A DNA stretch of 25,962 bases from an uncultured Pseudoxanthomonas sp. Lineage in GTDB: Bacteria; Pseudomonadota; Gammaproteobacteria; Xanthomonadales; Xanthomonadaceae. Position numbers and translations under genes: made by a program. The notes beneath the pieces were generated by a model. That model made no database searches and was not told the origin of the DNA. It worked only from the letters and a program-made list of their open reading frames with translations. Positions 14,944 to 23,040 of the stretch are shown here, piece by piece; position 1 is the stretch's first letter, and every line of letters starts with the position of its first letter. The stretch lies in NCBI GenBank assembly GCA_946479745.1, contig CAMLGZ010000034.1, forward strand, positions 1-25,962, given 5' to 3'.

Positions 14944-15438
14944 ATGAGCAACAACGACACCGCACGCGCACTCGATCTGGACGTGCTGCTGTACCAGCCG
15001 GAGATTCCACCGAACACCGGCAACGCCATCCGCCTCTGCGCCAATACCGGCGCGCGGCTGCACCTCATCGAACCCCTGGGTTTCGATTTGCAGGACAAGC
15101 AGCTCCGACGCGCCGGCCTGGATTATCACGAATACGCCACGCTGCAGGTCCACGCTTCGCTGGAAGCCGCCCTGGCAGCGATCGCGCCGCGACGCCTGTT
15201 CGCTCTCAGCACTCGCGGCCGTCAGCGCTACGACCAGCCGCGCTACGCGCCCGGCGATGCGGTCCTGTTCGGCCCCGAAACCCGCGGCCTGCCCGCCGAG
15301 GTACTGGAAAGCCTGCCGCCCGAGCAGCGTCTGCGCCTGCCGATGCGGCCGGACAACCGCAGCCTCAATCTTTCCAACAGCATCGCCGTGGTGGTGTTCG
15401 AAGCCTGGCGGCAGATCGGCTTCACCGGCGGCGAATGA
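14944..15438 (+). CDS. trmL: tRNA (cytidine/uridine-34 2'-O) methyltransferase TrmL
   Basis: A 164-residue SPOUT-class (trefoil-knot) methyltransferase. Hallmarks are YQPEIPPNTGNAIRLCANTG (17-36), LFGPETRGLP (108-117) and the knot segment LPMRPDNRSLNLSNS (132-146), which bind S-adenosylmethionine and form the dimer. Length and motifs match TrmL (YibK), which methylates the ribose of the wobble base in tRNA-Leu isoacceptors in the cytoplasm. The ATG at 14944 starts MSNNDTARALDLDVLLYQ. It stands alone between the repeat-protein gene and the Ax21-family gene. Confidence 0.95.
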   Translation: MSNNDTARALDLDVLLYQPEIPPNTGNAIRLCANTGARLHLIEPLGFDLQDKQLRRAGLDYHEYATLQVHASLEAALAAIAPRRLFALSTRGRQRYDQPRYAPGDAVLFGPETRGLPAEVLESLPPEQRLRLPMRPDNRSLNLSNSIAVVVFEAWRQIGFTGGE

Positions 15439-15822
15439 CTTTCGCTACGTACGCCCGGACAGCGGCGCCACGTAGAGAACGCCTGGCCTGTACCCATGTT
15501 TCGATCCATGACTGCAAGCGCTACCGATTCGTCTTGAATGGCTCAGCTGTCGGGATAAGAAACCCGGGTCCCGTTTGGAAAAGCGCTCATGCCCATTTTC
15601 TCACCGCGCACGATGACGAAGGGTGTCGATGGCAGACGTAATTCCCAGTTGGTGCGCCCGTGCGTTGGCGATAAGTTCCTCATGATTCCGGCTAATTTAT
15701 GTACCACTCAGTTTGGTATTCAGGGCGCATTGCGGCGCTTTACGGATACTTCACACACCGGCTGCGAACGGCTTTCTGCCCCAGCGCTGGCTAATAACCA
15801 TAAATCTCCGAGGCTCATTGCA
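15439..15822. other. 384-bp gap between trmL and the Ax21-family gene
   Basis: The frame of the Ax21-family gene stays open back to 15589, but that extension has no signal peptide and no family similarity, so I treat it as non-coding leader. The inverted pair CTACGT (15445-15450)/ACGTAG (15470-15475) lies just past trmL. The stretch 15660-15822 is less G+C rich (CTAATTTATG, TAATAACCATAAATC) and probably holds the promoter and a long leader, but I cannot fix boxes. Confidence 0.5.
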
Positions 15823-16413
15823 ATGAAGAAGTCCTTGCTTGCTCTTTCGCTCCTGTCCGCGCTCACTTTGAGCGCAGCCGCTTCGGCTGCAGAGGGCGTG
15901 TCGTACAACTATGTCGAAGGCGGCTACACCGCCACCAACCTGAAAGATTCAGCGGACTCCGATGGCTGGGGCCTCAATGGTTCTGTCGCCATCGCTCCCA
16001 ACTTCCATGTCTTCGCCGGTTACAACAACCAGGATCTGAAGGACGTGAACTACGGCTACGACCAGTGGCGCGTGGGCCTGGGTTACAACCACGAGATTTC
16101 CCAGCGTATGGATCTGGTCACCCGCGTGGCTTATGAAAAGTTCAAGGGCGACGATTTCACCGTCGGCGACGTGCGCTTTCCCGGCGACGACCTGGATGGC
16201 TACAGCGCCGAAGTGGGCATTCGCGGTGCCATGACTCCCCACCTGGAAGGCTACGCCATGGCCGGCTATGAAGACGGCAGCGACTACGACGGCGATTTCT
16301 ACGGCCGCCTGGGCGCGCAGGTGAAGTTCAACCCGAACTGGGGCATCACCGGCGACGTGAAATTCGCCGACAACGATACCCAGTGGTTCGTGGGCCCGCG
16401 CTTCACCTGGTAA
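15823..16413 (+). CDS. ax21: Ax21-family outer-membrane beta-barrel protein
   Basis: A 196-residue precursor with a clear signal peptide (MKKSLLALSLLSALTLSAAASA, cut before AEGVSYNYVEGGY). The mature part alternates aromatic and polar residues in predicted strands and ends in PRFTW; a terminal aromatic residue is typical of outer-membrane barrels. The mature N-terminus SYNYVEGGY and GLGYNHEISQRMDLVTRVAYEKF match the Xanthomonas/Stenotrophomonas Ax21 family. Published claims that Ax21 is a quorum or XA21-activating signal were withdrawn, so the safe description is a secreted or outer-membrane small barrel protein of uncertain role. The ATG at 15823 follows CCGAGG. A strong terminator follows. 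Confidence 0.85.
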   Translation: MKKSLLALSLLSALTLSAAASAAEGVSYNYVEGGYTATNLKDSADSDGWGLNGSVAIAPNFHVFAGYNNQDLKDVNYGYDQWRVGLGYNHEISQRMDLVTRVAYEKFKGDDFTVGDVRFPGDDLDGYSAEVGIRGAMTPHLEGYAMAGYEDGSDYDGDFYGRLGAQVKFNPNWGITGDVKFADNDTQWFVGPRFTW

Positions 16414-16447
16414 TAAGGTCGACAGGTGTCCACTGTCTCCGTGTAAA

Positions 16448-16475
16448 GCGACGCGTCCCTCTCTCTCCGCGTCGC
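16448..16475. other. Stem-loop in the 3' region of the Ax21-family gene
   Basis: GCGACGCG (16448-16455) and CGCGTCGC (16468-16475) form a perfect 8-bp stem with a 12-base pyrimidine-rich loop. It lies just upstream of the intrinsic terminator and may protect the message. Confidence 0.5.
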
Positions 16476-16481
16476 ACCCTG

Positions 16482-16509
16482 AGCCCGGCCTAGTGCCGGG
16501 CTTTTTTTT
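16482..16509 (+). terminator. Intrinsic terminator after the Ax21-family gene
   Basis: AGCCCGGC-CTAGT-GCCGGGCT gives an 8-bp G+C-rich stem followed at once by a run of eight T residues (16502-16509). This is the clearest Rho-independent terminator in the window. Confidence 0.93.
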
Positions 16510-16512
16510 GCC

Positions 16513-16600
16513 TTCCCCTTTGAAAAAGGGGGATTGAGAGGGATTTGCCTTTGGCGCGAAGAGCGAATCCCCTTTGGCTTTGCAGGTCGGGGCTACGCCC
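16513..16600. repeat. Intergenic repeat with CCCCTTT-GAA-AAAGGGG hairpin
   Basis: CCCCTTT (16515-16521) pairs with AAAGGGG (16525-16531), followed by GATTGAGAGGGATTTGCC and a second pairing between GGGATTTGC and GCGAATCCC. The arrangement resembles dispersed intergenic repeats common in xanthomonad genomes. It has no second copy in this window, so its repeat nature is inferred. Confidence 0.5.
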
Positions 16601-16647
16601 CCGACGGACGCGGACCGGCCTGCCGGCAACATCCGGGTGACAGCCGA

Positions 16648-16673
16648 ATAAAACCTGTCCGTACTTGTACGGA
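16648..16673 (-). terminator. Probable terminator after gpsA
   Basis: Read on the minus strand, TCCGTAC-AA-GTACGGA forms a perfect 7-bp stem (16658-16673) nine bases past the gpsA stop, followed by CAGG and then TTTTATT. Stem and T tract are modest but well placed. Confidence 0.55.
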
Positions 16674-16681
16674 GACGCGAT

Positions 16682-17707
16682 CTATTCCTTGAACAGGGTT
16701 TCCGGATATTCCGGTTTCTGTTCGCGCGCCAGCAACTGCTGCAGACCGGCGGCGGGCGCCAGATCGCCGTGCAGCACGGCGCGCACGGCGCTGGAAATAG
16801 GCAGATCGATGCCATGGCGATCGGCCTGGCGCATGACTTCGTCTGCGGTCTGTACCGATTCGACCACTTGGCCGATCTCGCGCACCGCATCGGCCAGCGA
16901 CTGGCCACGACCCAGGGCCAGACCAAGACGGCGGTTGCGGGAAAGATCGCCGGTACAGGTCAGCACCAGATCGCCCAGCCCGGCCAGACCCATCAGGGTT
17001 TCGGGCTTGGCTCCGATCGCCGCGGACAGGCGCAGCATTTCATTGAGCCCGCGGGTGATCAGGCCGGCACGTGCATTGAGGCCCAGCTGCATGCCGTCGG
17101 CCACACCGGTGGCGACCGCCAGCACGTTCTTCATGGCGCCACCCAGTTCGGCGCCGACCATGTCGTCGCCGGTGTAAGCGCGGAACGCCGGGCCATGCAG
17201 CACGTCGGCTACGCGCTGGGCGAATTCGGCATTGCTGCCGTGCACGGTCACTGCAGTAGGCAGGCCCATCGCCACTTCTTTGGCGAAAGACGGGCCGGTG
17301 ACCACGGCCAGCGGCACGTCCGGACCGAGGATGTCTTCCGCCACTTCGTGCAGGAAACGCCCCGAACCCGTCTCGAAGCCCTTGGTCGCCCAGGCCACGC
17401 CGGCGGCGGACGGGCGCAACGGCGCCAGCAGGCGCAGGGTTTCGGTAAATGCGTGCGAAGGCACCACCACCAGCACCAGATCGGCCTGATGCAGGGCTGC
17501 AGCCAGGTCGGTAGTGGCGCGCAGAGTGTCCGGCAGCGGAATACCGGGGAGGTAGCGGACGTTTTCGTGGCCCTGGTCGATGACCGAGGCGGCCTGCGCA
17601 TCGCGGCCCCACAGCACCACGGCGTGACCATGCCGGGCCATCAGTGCGGCCAGCGCAGTGCCCCAGGAGCCCGCGCCCAACACTGCGATTTTCAAGGATT
17701 CGGCCAC
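16682..17707 (-). CDS. gpsA: Glycerol-3-phosphate dehydrogenase [NAD(P)+] GpsA
   Basis: A 341-residue enzyme that interconverts dihydroxyacetone phosphate and sn-glycerol 3-phosphate in the cytoplasm, feeding phospholipid synthesis. The nucleotide-binding loop GAGSWG (11-16), [11 protein letters not shown] (136-146), the catalytic-lysine motif GGAMKNVLA (Lys193) and [11 protein letters not shown] (210-220) are all intact and the length is typical. The start codon is GTG at 17705-17707, preceded by AGAGGGG. It lies 94 bp downstream of secB on the same strand, a common pairing in proteobacteria; two stem-loops occur between them. Confidence 0.96.
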   Translation of the reverse strand: MAESLKIAVLGAGSWGTALAALMARHGHAVVLWGRDAQAASVIDQGHENVRYLPGIPLPDTLRATTDLAAALHQADLVLVVVPSHAFTETLRLLAPLRPSAAGVAWATKGFETGSGRFLHEVAEDILGPDVPLAVVTGPSFAKEVAMGLPTAVTVHGSNAEFAQRVADVLHGPAFRAYTGDDMVGAELGGAMKNVLAVATGVADGMQLGLNARAGLITRGLNEMLRLSAAIGAKPETLMGLAGLGDLVLTCTGDLSRNRRLGLALGRGQSLADAVREIGQVVESVQTADEVMRQADRHGIDLPISSAVRAVLHGDLAPAAGLQQLLAREQKPEYPETLFKE

Positions 17708-17732
17708 GCTTGGTCCCCTCTGGAAACAAAGA

Positions 17733-17775
17733 CGGGCCGGTCAAGGCCCGCCAGATCGCCGCTTACCGCGGCGAT
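17733..17775 (-). other. Two stem-loops between secB and gpsA
   Basis: ATCGCCGC/GCGGCGAT (17755-17762 with 17768-17775) and CGGGCC/GGCCCG (17733-17738 with 17745-17750) are two adjacent perfect stems. On the minus strand the second is followed by TCTTTGTTT, a weak T tract, just before the gpsA ribosome binding site. They could act as a partial terminator that lowers gpsA expression relative to secB, or as a processing site. Confidence 0.45.
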
Positions 17776-17801
17776 TCAACCACAGGATCGGGTTGCGAGG
17801 A

Positions 17802-18317
17802 TCAGACGTTGCCCGCCGGCTCGGTGTTGGCCAGTTCGCCGCCGTCGCCTTGCGCGGCGCGCTGGCGCAGGGTTTCCGCGTACAGGCCGTCGAAGTTGAT
17901 CGGCTGCAGGAAGAACGGCGGGAAGCCGCCGGCCTGGATCAGGTCGCTGAGCAGCTGGCGGATGTACGGGAACAGGATGTTCGGGCACTGGGTGCCGAGC
18001 AGGCCGTCGACCGCCTGCGGTTCCAGACCGACCAGACCGAACACGCCGGCCTGCTGCACTTCGGCCACGTAAGCGACCTTGTCGCCGGCCTTGCAGGTCA
18101 GGGTCACGCCCAGCACGACTTCGAAGGCGTTCTCGTTCAGGCGCTGCACGCGCTGGTTGAGGTTGAGCTGCAGCTCCGGCTGCACGTTTTCGCTGTAGAT
18201 GGCGGGCGCGCCGGGCACTTCGAAGGACACGTCCTTGACGTAGATTTTCTCCACGGTGAAGGCGGGAGCGTTGGCTTCGGCGGGCGCGACGGCGCCGTTG
18301 GTGATTTCGTCGGACAT
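17802..18317 (-). CDS. secB: Protein-export chaperone SecB
   Basis: A 171-residue cytoplasmic chaperone that holds precursor proteins unfolded and hands them to SecA for export. The central block is typical: [76 protein letters not shown]. An alanine-rich N-terminus and a short acidic/polar C-terminus flank it, as in other xanthomonads. The ATG at 18317 has GGAG about eight bases upstream. It is followed by gpsA and preceded by a rhodanese gene on the same strand. Confidence 0.97.
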   Translation of the reverse strand: MSDEITNGAVAPAEANAPAFTVEKIYVKDVSFEVPGAPAIYSENVQPELQLNLNQRVQRLNENAFEVVLGVTLTCKAGDKVAYVAEVQQAGVFGLVGLEPQAVDGLLGTQCPNILFPYIRQLLSDLIQAGGFPPFFLQPINFDGLYAETLRQRAAQGDGGELANTEPAGNV

Positions 18318-18387
18318 GAACGTACTCCGTGGATCTGAATGGAAAGAGGGCGCGAAAGAGAGGAATTATTGCATGGGATGGCGGCGC

Positions 18388-18411
18388 GCCGGCCCGGCTT
18401 CAAGGGCCGGC
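18388..18411. other. Stem-loop between the rhodanese gene and secB
   Basis: GCCGGCCC (18388-18395) and GGGCCGGC (18404-18411) form a perfect 8-bp stem with an 8-base loop in the 111-bp gap. There is no T tract on the minus strand, so termination is uncertain. Confidence 0.4.
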
Positions 18412-18428
18412 CGCGAGGAAACGCGAGA

Positions 18429-18863
18429 TCAGCGACCCTTGACCAGCGGAAGGTCGGCTTGCTGCCAGGCGGCGACGCCGCCGTCCAGCCAGTACACCTG
18501 CTCGAAACCGGCCTTTTTCAGGCGCTTGGCCGCCGCAGCCGAAGCCTGGCCATTGCGGCATACCACCACCACCGGTAGTTGCTTGGCGGCGGCGAGCAGC
18601 TTGTTCTCCGGGTCGAACTGGCTGGGGGCGATATTGCGGCTGCCGGCGATATGGCCTTTCTCGAAGTCGGCGCTGGCCGACAGATCCACCACCAGGGCAT
18701 TTTCGCGATTGATCAGCGGGGTGAGTTCGGCCGGGCGCAAGGCCTTGTAGCCGCGGAACAGGCGGGCGATCTCGGTGACGATGATGGCCAGGGTCAATCC
18801 GACCAAGGCCAGCGACAACAAGGGCGAGGAACTGGCGAAGGCCTGCAGTTGTTCGAAGTTCAC
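18429..18863 (-). CDS. Membrane-anchored rhodanese-like protein
   Basis: A single rhodanese domain behind one membrane helix (LLSLALVGLTLAIIVTEIARLF). The active-site loop is VVVCRNGQAS with the cysteine at residue 102 of the 144-residue form; DLSASADFEKGHIAGSRNI is the usual rhodanese lead-in. It resembles YibN, which in enterobacteria is also encoded next to secB. The domain should face the cytoplasm and could carry persulfide sulfur; the acceptor is unknown. The start is uncertain: GTG at 18863 gives the N-terminus (V/M)NFEQLQAF, which I judge right, while a TTG at 18914 would add 17 residues of poor quality. Neither has a convincing Shine-Dalgarno. Confidence 0.85.
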   Translation of the reverse strand: MNFEQLQAFASSSPLLSLALVGLTLAIIVTEIARLFRGYKALRPAELTPLINRENALVVDLSASADFEKGHIAGSRNIAPSQFDPENKLLAAAKQLPVVVVCRNGQASAAAAKRLKKAGFEQVYWLDGGVAAWQQADLPLVKGR

Positions 18864-18960
18864 GGTATGGGCGGCTGCAAAACGGGCCGCGATTGTCGCA
18901 TAGGCCCGGGGCAAGTTCGTGTCTGGCGGGCGGCAGGCCCGCTATCAGCGGTCGATGGAC

Positions 18961-19389
18961 TTATTCCCCGTCCCACAAATCGGGCAATCCCACTGCCAGC
19001 CACCAGCGTTTGGCTTCCGGGTCCCAATGCCATTCTTCGCGATAACGCAGGCTGCGCTCGGCCATGGTGTGCTTGTTGATCACCCGCAGCTCCACGTTGC
19101 GCAGCACGTTGCCGTTTTCGGAGACGGAGCTGTTCTTGTCGGTGTAGCCGGAAATCTGGACCTGCTGATAACGCTCGAACTGCAGCTCGGTCATCGGATG
19201 GGCGTCGCGATAGGCCGGATCCACCAGTTGCCAGGCTTCCTCGAATTCGCCCCAGCGGATCGCGGTGGCGTAGGCCAGCTGCATCGCTTCGAGCTGGCTG
19301 CCCTTCTTGCGCTTGCCCGCAGCGCTGGCGGGCGCCACGACCATCAGCGCCAGCAGCAGCACCGCCAACAGGTTGAGCCATTTGCGCAT
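18961..19389 (-). CDS. Small exported protein of unknown function
   Basis: A 142-residue protein starting MRKWLNLLAVLLLALMVVAPASAAGKRKKG, a clear signal peptide with a likely cut after ASA. The mature part begins with a basic patch, then AYATAIRWGEFEEAWQLVDP and a set of strands ending REEWHWDPEAKRWWLAVGLPDLW; the helix-then-curved-sheet pattern suggests an NTF2-like fold, but I do not recognise a named family. An ATG 10 codons upstream (19419) is possible, but the ATG at 19389 has AGAGG before it and starts the signal peptide cleanly. It lies between the rhodanese and the thioesterase gene, all minus strand. Confidence 0.8.
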   Translation of the reverse strand: MRKWLNLLAVLLLALMVVAPASAAGKRKKGSQLEAMQLAYATAIRWGEFEEAWQLVDPAYRDAHPMTELQFERYQQVQISGYTDKNSSVSENGNVLRNVELRVINKHTMAERSLRYREEWHWDPEAKRWWLAVGLPDLWDGE

Positions 19390-19420
19390 ATCCAGCCTCT
19401 CCGTTCCCCAGCGCCGCATC

Positions 19421-19918
19421 CTAACCTTTCGCGATGGCCACGTAGCGGCCGCTCAAATCGGCCATGACCTCGCCTTCAGGCAGGGCGATCCGCGCCTGCA
19501 GCTGGATGCGGGCGCGGCCGCGCTGGACCAGCGTTCCCAGGAACGGCGTCCACGACTCCTCCTGTGCAAGCTCCGCCTCGGCGTGCAGGTCCGCGTACAG
19601 CGGCTTCCGGTAGCGCACTGCGCTGTCGGCGACGAACACATCGGCCTGCAGCCCCGCCTGGTGCAGCTGCAGAGTCACCAGCCCCCAGCCCGCGTAGGTC
19701 ATCAGCGAAGTCATGCTGCCGCCGAATGCGCTGCCCTTGTCGTTCATGTTGAACGCAAGCGGCGCTTCCATGTGCAGACGCAAGCCGTCGTATTCGGCCA
19801 CGCGTACCCGCATCGCGGCCAGCGGCACCAGTTCGCGAGTGTAGACGCGCAGCGCCTCCAGAGCCGATTCGCGCGCAGTCGCCTGCTCCGGAACCGCATT
19901 CTTCAAAACCGCATCCAT
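19421..19918 (-). CDS. Hotdog-fold thioesterase (YiiD C-terminal domain-like)
   Basis: A 165-residue protein. The segment LAFNMNDKGSAFGGSMTSLMTYAGWGL has the hotdog central helix with the N-D-K-G-S-AFGGS pattern of YiiD C-terminal-type putative thioesterases, followed by strands (VFVADSAVRYRKPLYADLHAEAELA, GRARIQLQARIAL). A likely role is hydrolysis of an acyl-CoA or acyl-ACP; the substrate is unknown. The frame is open far upstream, but those codons lie over hemD; the ATG at 19918 fits the domain. It is divergent from hemD with only 16 bp between the two start codons. Confidence 0.87.
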   Translation of the reverse strand: MDAVLKNAVPEQATARESALEALRVYTRELVPLAAMRVRVAEYDGLRLHMEAPLAFNMNDKGSAFGGSMTSLMTYAGWGLVTLQLHQAGLQADVFVADSAVRYRKPLYADLHAEAELAQEESWTPFLGTLVQRGRARIQLQARIALPEGEVMADLSGRYVAIAKG

Positions 19919-19934
19919 CTGAGATGATCCACCC

Positions 19935-20693
19935 ATGGCTTTCGCCGAACCGCCCGGATGGTACGTCATCTCGCTGCGCCCGCAGGGCGGGCACGCGGCA
20001 TTGCGCCGCGCCGCCGCCGCGCAGGGCGCGCGCTTGATCGCCTTGTCTCCGTGGCGAGTGACCGCGCGCGGCGACGACCGGACGCGCCAGGCGCTGAGAC
20101 TGGCCTTGTCGGCGCCGCGCGTTCTCTTCACCAGCCCCAGCGCTGTGCGCGCCGCGGCAGCGCTGGTACCGCTGTCGCGCGAACCGGGCCAGGTCTGGAT
20201 AGCGGTCGGCAGCGGAACGGCGGCAGCGCTGCGCAGAGCCGGGATCGACGAAATCGACTTTCCTTCACGCATGGACAGCGAGGGATTGCTGGCTTTGCCT
20301 TCGTTGCAGGCGCTGGCGGGAACCAAGATCGGCCTGGTGACCGCGCCCGAAGGCCGCGAAGCGCTGACGCCCGCGCTGCGTCAGCGCGGCGCCGAAGTGG
20401 TGCGAGCGGACGTTTATGCGCGCGAACCGGTCGCGCTGTCGGCCCAGGCATTGCGCAAACTGCGCACGCTGGATGCGCCCGCCGCGCTGGCGCTGAGCAG
20501 CGGCGCAGCACTGCAGCAGGTGCTGGATAGGGCGCCGGCCGACGTGCTGCAGCGGCTTTGGAACCAACCGGTCGTGGCCGCCAGTGCGCGATTGCAACAG
20601 TTCGCCCGCGATGCCGGCTTTGCTGAAGTGGAGCTGGCGGAGGGTCCGTTGCCGGCGCAACTGATTGCCGCCATGGCGCGCCGCTTCCGTTAG
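19935..20693 (+). CDS. hemD: Uroporphyrinogen-III synthase HemD
   Basis: A 252-residue two-domain enzyme that closes and rearranges hydroxymethylbilane to uroporphyrinogen III, the branch point of heme, siroheme and cobalamin synthesis. Recognisable segments are WYVISLRPQGGHAALRR at the start, VLFTSPSAVRAAA, WIAVGSGTAAALRRAG, FPSRMDSEGLLALP, and LALSSGAALQQVLDRAP. The sequence is weakly conserved in general, so the assignment also rests on hemX and hemY following. No hemC is present upstream, unlike the enterobacterial hemCDXY order; the gene starts right beside a divergent thioesterase gene. Confidence 0.92.
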   Translation: MAFAEPPGWYVISLRPQGGHAALRRAAAAQGARLIALSPWRVTARGDDRTRQALRLALSAPRVLFTSPSAVRAAAALVPLSREPGQVWIAVGSGTAAALRRAGIDEIDFPSRMDSEGLLALPSLQALAGTKIGLVTAPEGREALTPALRQRGAEVVRADVYAREPVALSAQALRKLRTLDAPAALALSSGAALQQVLDRAPADVLQRLWNQPVVAASARLQQFARDAGFAEVELAEGPLPAQLIAAMARRFR

Positions 20694-20736
20694 CATTCGC
20701 ACTGCAACATGACCGCTTGTCGACAAGGACGCTGGT

Positions 20737-21771
20737 GTGACCGAAGAAACAATCTCTTCCACCTCCAAGCGCGGCCGTACCGGATGGATCGCGCTGCTGC
20801 TGGCCCTGCTGTTGCTGGGTCTATTGGGTTGGCGCGGCTGGGCGATGTGGCAGGCGCGCGAAGCCCGCGCGCAGGCCAGCGCAGCGGAAGCCGAACAGCG
20901 CATTGGCGCGTTGGAACAACGCATCGACGCCCTGCGCCGCGACCAGCGTGCGCAGACACAGCGCATCCTCGATGCCGCCGCCACCAACCGCGTGCTGCGC
21001 GACGAGGTGCTGGGCCTGAGTCAGCGCGGCGCGTTGCTGGAAGACAGCGTTTCCAAACTCGCCGATCCCACCCGTCACGGCGCCCAGGCTTTGCGCCTGG
21101 ATGAAGTGGAGCTGTTGCTGAGCCAGGCCCAGCAACGCCTGGCCATTGCCGATGACTTGGACGGCGCCCGCCGCGCCTACACCCTGGCCGATGGCGCATT
21201 GCAGGGAATCGACGACCCGCGCCTGCTCAACCTGCGCCAGGCGCTGGCGCAGGAACGCGCCGCACTGGATACGCTGGGCAATGGCCCGCATGCCGCCATT
21301 ACGCGGCGGCTGGACGCTTTCGCCGCCGGGCTTGAGAAACTACCGGACCGTGCGCCCGCCGCGGAGGGCCAGCAAGCGGCCTGGCAGCGCCTGCTTTCCC
21401 CGCTGGTGGAGGTGCGGCGAACCGAAAGCAAGACGATCATCGCGCCGACCGAGCGCGCTGCAGGGCAAGCCGCCCTGCAGATCGAACTGAGCTTGGCGCG
21501 TGCGGCGCTGGAGCGCGACGATGCCGCCGGTTTCCGTGCCGCAGTCGTGCGCATGGACCAATGGCTGACGCGGTTGTGGCCCGATTCGCCCGCTTTGCGG
21601 CAACGCCGCGATGAATTGAAGACGTTGCGCAGCACCGCACTGCAACCTTCGCTGCCGGTGTTGGGGAGTACGTTGCAACAACTGCGGCAGTTGCGGAACT
21701 CGGGCTACACGCTTCCGCTTCCCCCAGCCGTCGCCACGCCCTCGCCCTCCAGCCAGAAGGTCGAACGATGA
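20737..21771 (+). CDS. hemX: HemX-like membrane protein (uroporphyrinogen III C-methyltransferase family name)
   Basis: A 344-residue protein with one N-terminal membrane helix (WIALLLALLLLGLLGWRGWAMW), then a long charged coiled coil (EARAQASAAEAEQRIGALEQRIDALRRDQ) and a helical domain with LDEVELLLSQAQQRLAIADD, typical of HemX. Databases often call it a uroporphyrinogen-III methyltransferase, but it lacks the SAM-binding domain of CysG; its role is uncertain and probably structural at the inner membrane. The start is GTG at 20737 with AAGGA upstream. It overlaps hemY by the 4-bp ATGA at 21768-21771. Confidence 0.92.
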   Translation: MTEETISSTSKRGRTGWIALLLALLLLGLLGWRGWAMWQAREARAQASAAEAEQRIGALEQRIDALRRDQRAQTQRILDAAATNRVLRDEVLGLSQRGALLEDSVSKLADPTRHGAQALRLDEVELLLSQAQQRLAIADDLDGARRAYTLADGALQGIDDPRLLNLRQALAQERAALDTLGNGPHAAITRRLDAFAAGLEKLPDRAPAAEGQQAAWQRLLSPLVEVRRTESKTIIAPTERAAGQAALQIELSLARAALERDDAAGFRAAVVRMDQWLTRLWPDSPALRQRRDELKTLRSTALQPSLPVLGSTLQQLRQLRNSGYTLPLPPAVATPSPSSQKVER

Positions 21772-23030
21772 AAATATTCCGCACCGCAATTGTCCTGTTG
21801 CTGTTGATCCTGTCGGGAGTGCTGGGCGCGCAATGGCTGGCACGCGACGGCGCACGCGATCTGGGCGAAGTGCTGGTGCGCGCCGGCGGCTACGATTTCA
21901 GCGCAACTCTGCCCGGCGCGTTGCTGGCGCTGGCGGCAGGCGTCCTGCTGCTGTGGATCTGCTGGAAACTGCTGACCCTGCCGTTCCGCGCCTGGGGCCG
22001 TTATCGCCGCAAGCAGGCGCGCGCGCGGCTGACAGAAGGCCTGGAAGCGCTGCATGGCGGGCACTGGCAGCGTGCGGAAAAACTCCTGCTGCTCGCCGCC
22101 GAAGACGACGAAGTCGGCACCATCGCCCGTACCGCAGCGGTGCGCGCGGCCGACGCGCGCGGTGACGATGCCGCCGTGCAGGCGCACTTGGCCGCACTGG
22201 CCCAGCGCAGCGCTACCGCGCATGCGTTGGCGGTGGCCGATCGGGCGATGGCGGGGCAGCAACCGGCCGATGCCTTGGCCGCACTGGATGCGCCGGCGGC
22301 GCAACCCTTGCCGCCGCGCGGCCTGGCCTTGCGCGCGCAGGCACTGGCCGCCAATGGCCGGGCCGGCGAGGCCTACGGCATGCTGGGGCCGCTGAAACAG
22401 CAACAGGCGCTGTCCTCCCATCGGTATGCGACGCTCGAAGCGGAACTCGCCGCGCAGTCCATCCGTGAAGCCGGCGACGCCAACGTCCTGGCCGAACGCT
22501 GGGAAACCCTGCCCAAACCGCTGCGGGCCGATGCCGCCATCGTCGCCGCTTATGCGGAACGCGCGGCCGCCTTGCGTTGGGAGGACGCCGCTGCGCGCAG
22601 CCTGGAGCAGGCCATCGATGCGCGTTGGGACGAATCGCTGATCGCGCTGTACGGTCGCCTGCCCATCGGCAAGCTGGATTCGCGCCGCGCCAGCGCGCAA
22701 CGCTGGCTGCAGACCCATCCTGACAGTCCCGCATTGCTGGTCACGCTGGCCCAGTTGACGCGCCTGCAGGGGCAGTGGCCGCAGGCGCAGGAATTCCTTC
22801 ACCGCGCACTGGCCCAGGGCGCCAGCGCCGACGCGTGGGAAGAGCTCGGCCACGGCTTCGCCGCCGCCGGACAGGAAGAACTGGCGCGCCGCAGCTACGC
22901 CAATGCGCTGAACGCCGCACGCGGCGTGGCCGCCACCGAGTTGCCGGGGCGCGACCTCAAGCAGAAGATCTACGATGAAGCGGTTGTCGAGGAGCGCGAC
23001 GAACATGGCATGCCGCGACTGAGAGGTTGA
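21768..23030 (+). CDS. hemY: HemY, tetratricopeptide membrane protein of the heme operon
   Basis: A 420-residue protein with two N-terminal membrane helices (about 5-22 and 47-70) and a large region of TPR-like helix pairs, for example WQRAEKLLLLAAEDDEVGTIARTAAVRAADARGD and LLVTLAQLTRLQGQWPQAQEFLHRALAQG. This is the HemY_N plus TPR architecture of the proteobacterial protein, which is unrelated to the Gram-positive protoporphyrinogen oxidase of the same name. Its biochemical role is not settled. Translation is coupled to hemX through ATGA. It ends facing a convergent GNAT gene across a palindromic repeat. Confidence 0.93.
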   Translation: MKIFRTAIVLLLLILSGVLGAQWLARDGARDLGEVLVRAGGYDFSATLPGALLALAAGVLLLWICWKLLTLPFRAWGRYRRKQARARLTEGLEALHGGHWQRAEKLLLLAAEDDEVGTIARTAAVRAADARGDDAAVQAHLAALAQRSATAHALAVADRAMAGQQPADALAALDAPAAQPLPPRGLALRAQALAANGRAGEAYGMLGPLKQQQALSSHRYATLEAELAAQSIREAGDANVLAERWETLPKPLRADAAIVAAYAERAAALRWEDAAARSLEQAIDARWDESLIALYGRLPIGKLDSRRASAQRWLQTHPDSPALLVTLAQLTRLQGQWPQAQEFLHRALAQGASADAWEELGHGFAAAGQEELARRSYANALNAARGVAATELPGRDLKQKIYDEAVVEERDEHGMPRLRG

Positions 23031-23040
23031 AGCCATGAAC

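Noticed and set aside
15949..16926. Minus-strand frame of 325 codons across the Ax21-family gene and terminator
   Set aside because: It crosses a clear terminator and overlaps both ax21 and gpsA; no family resemblance.
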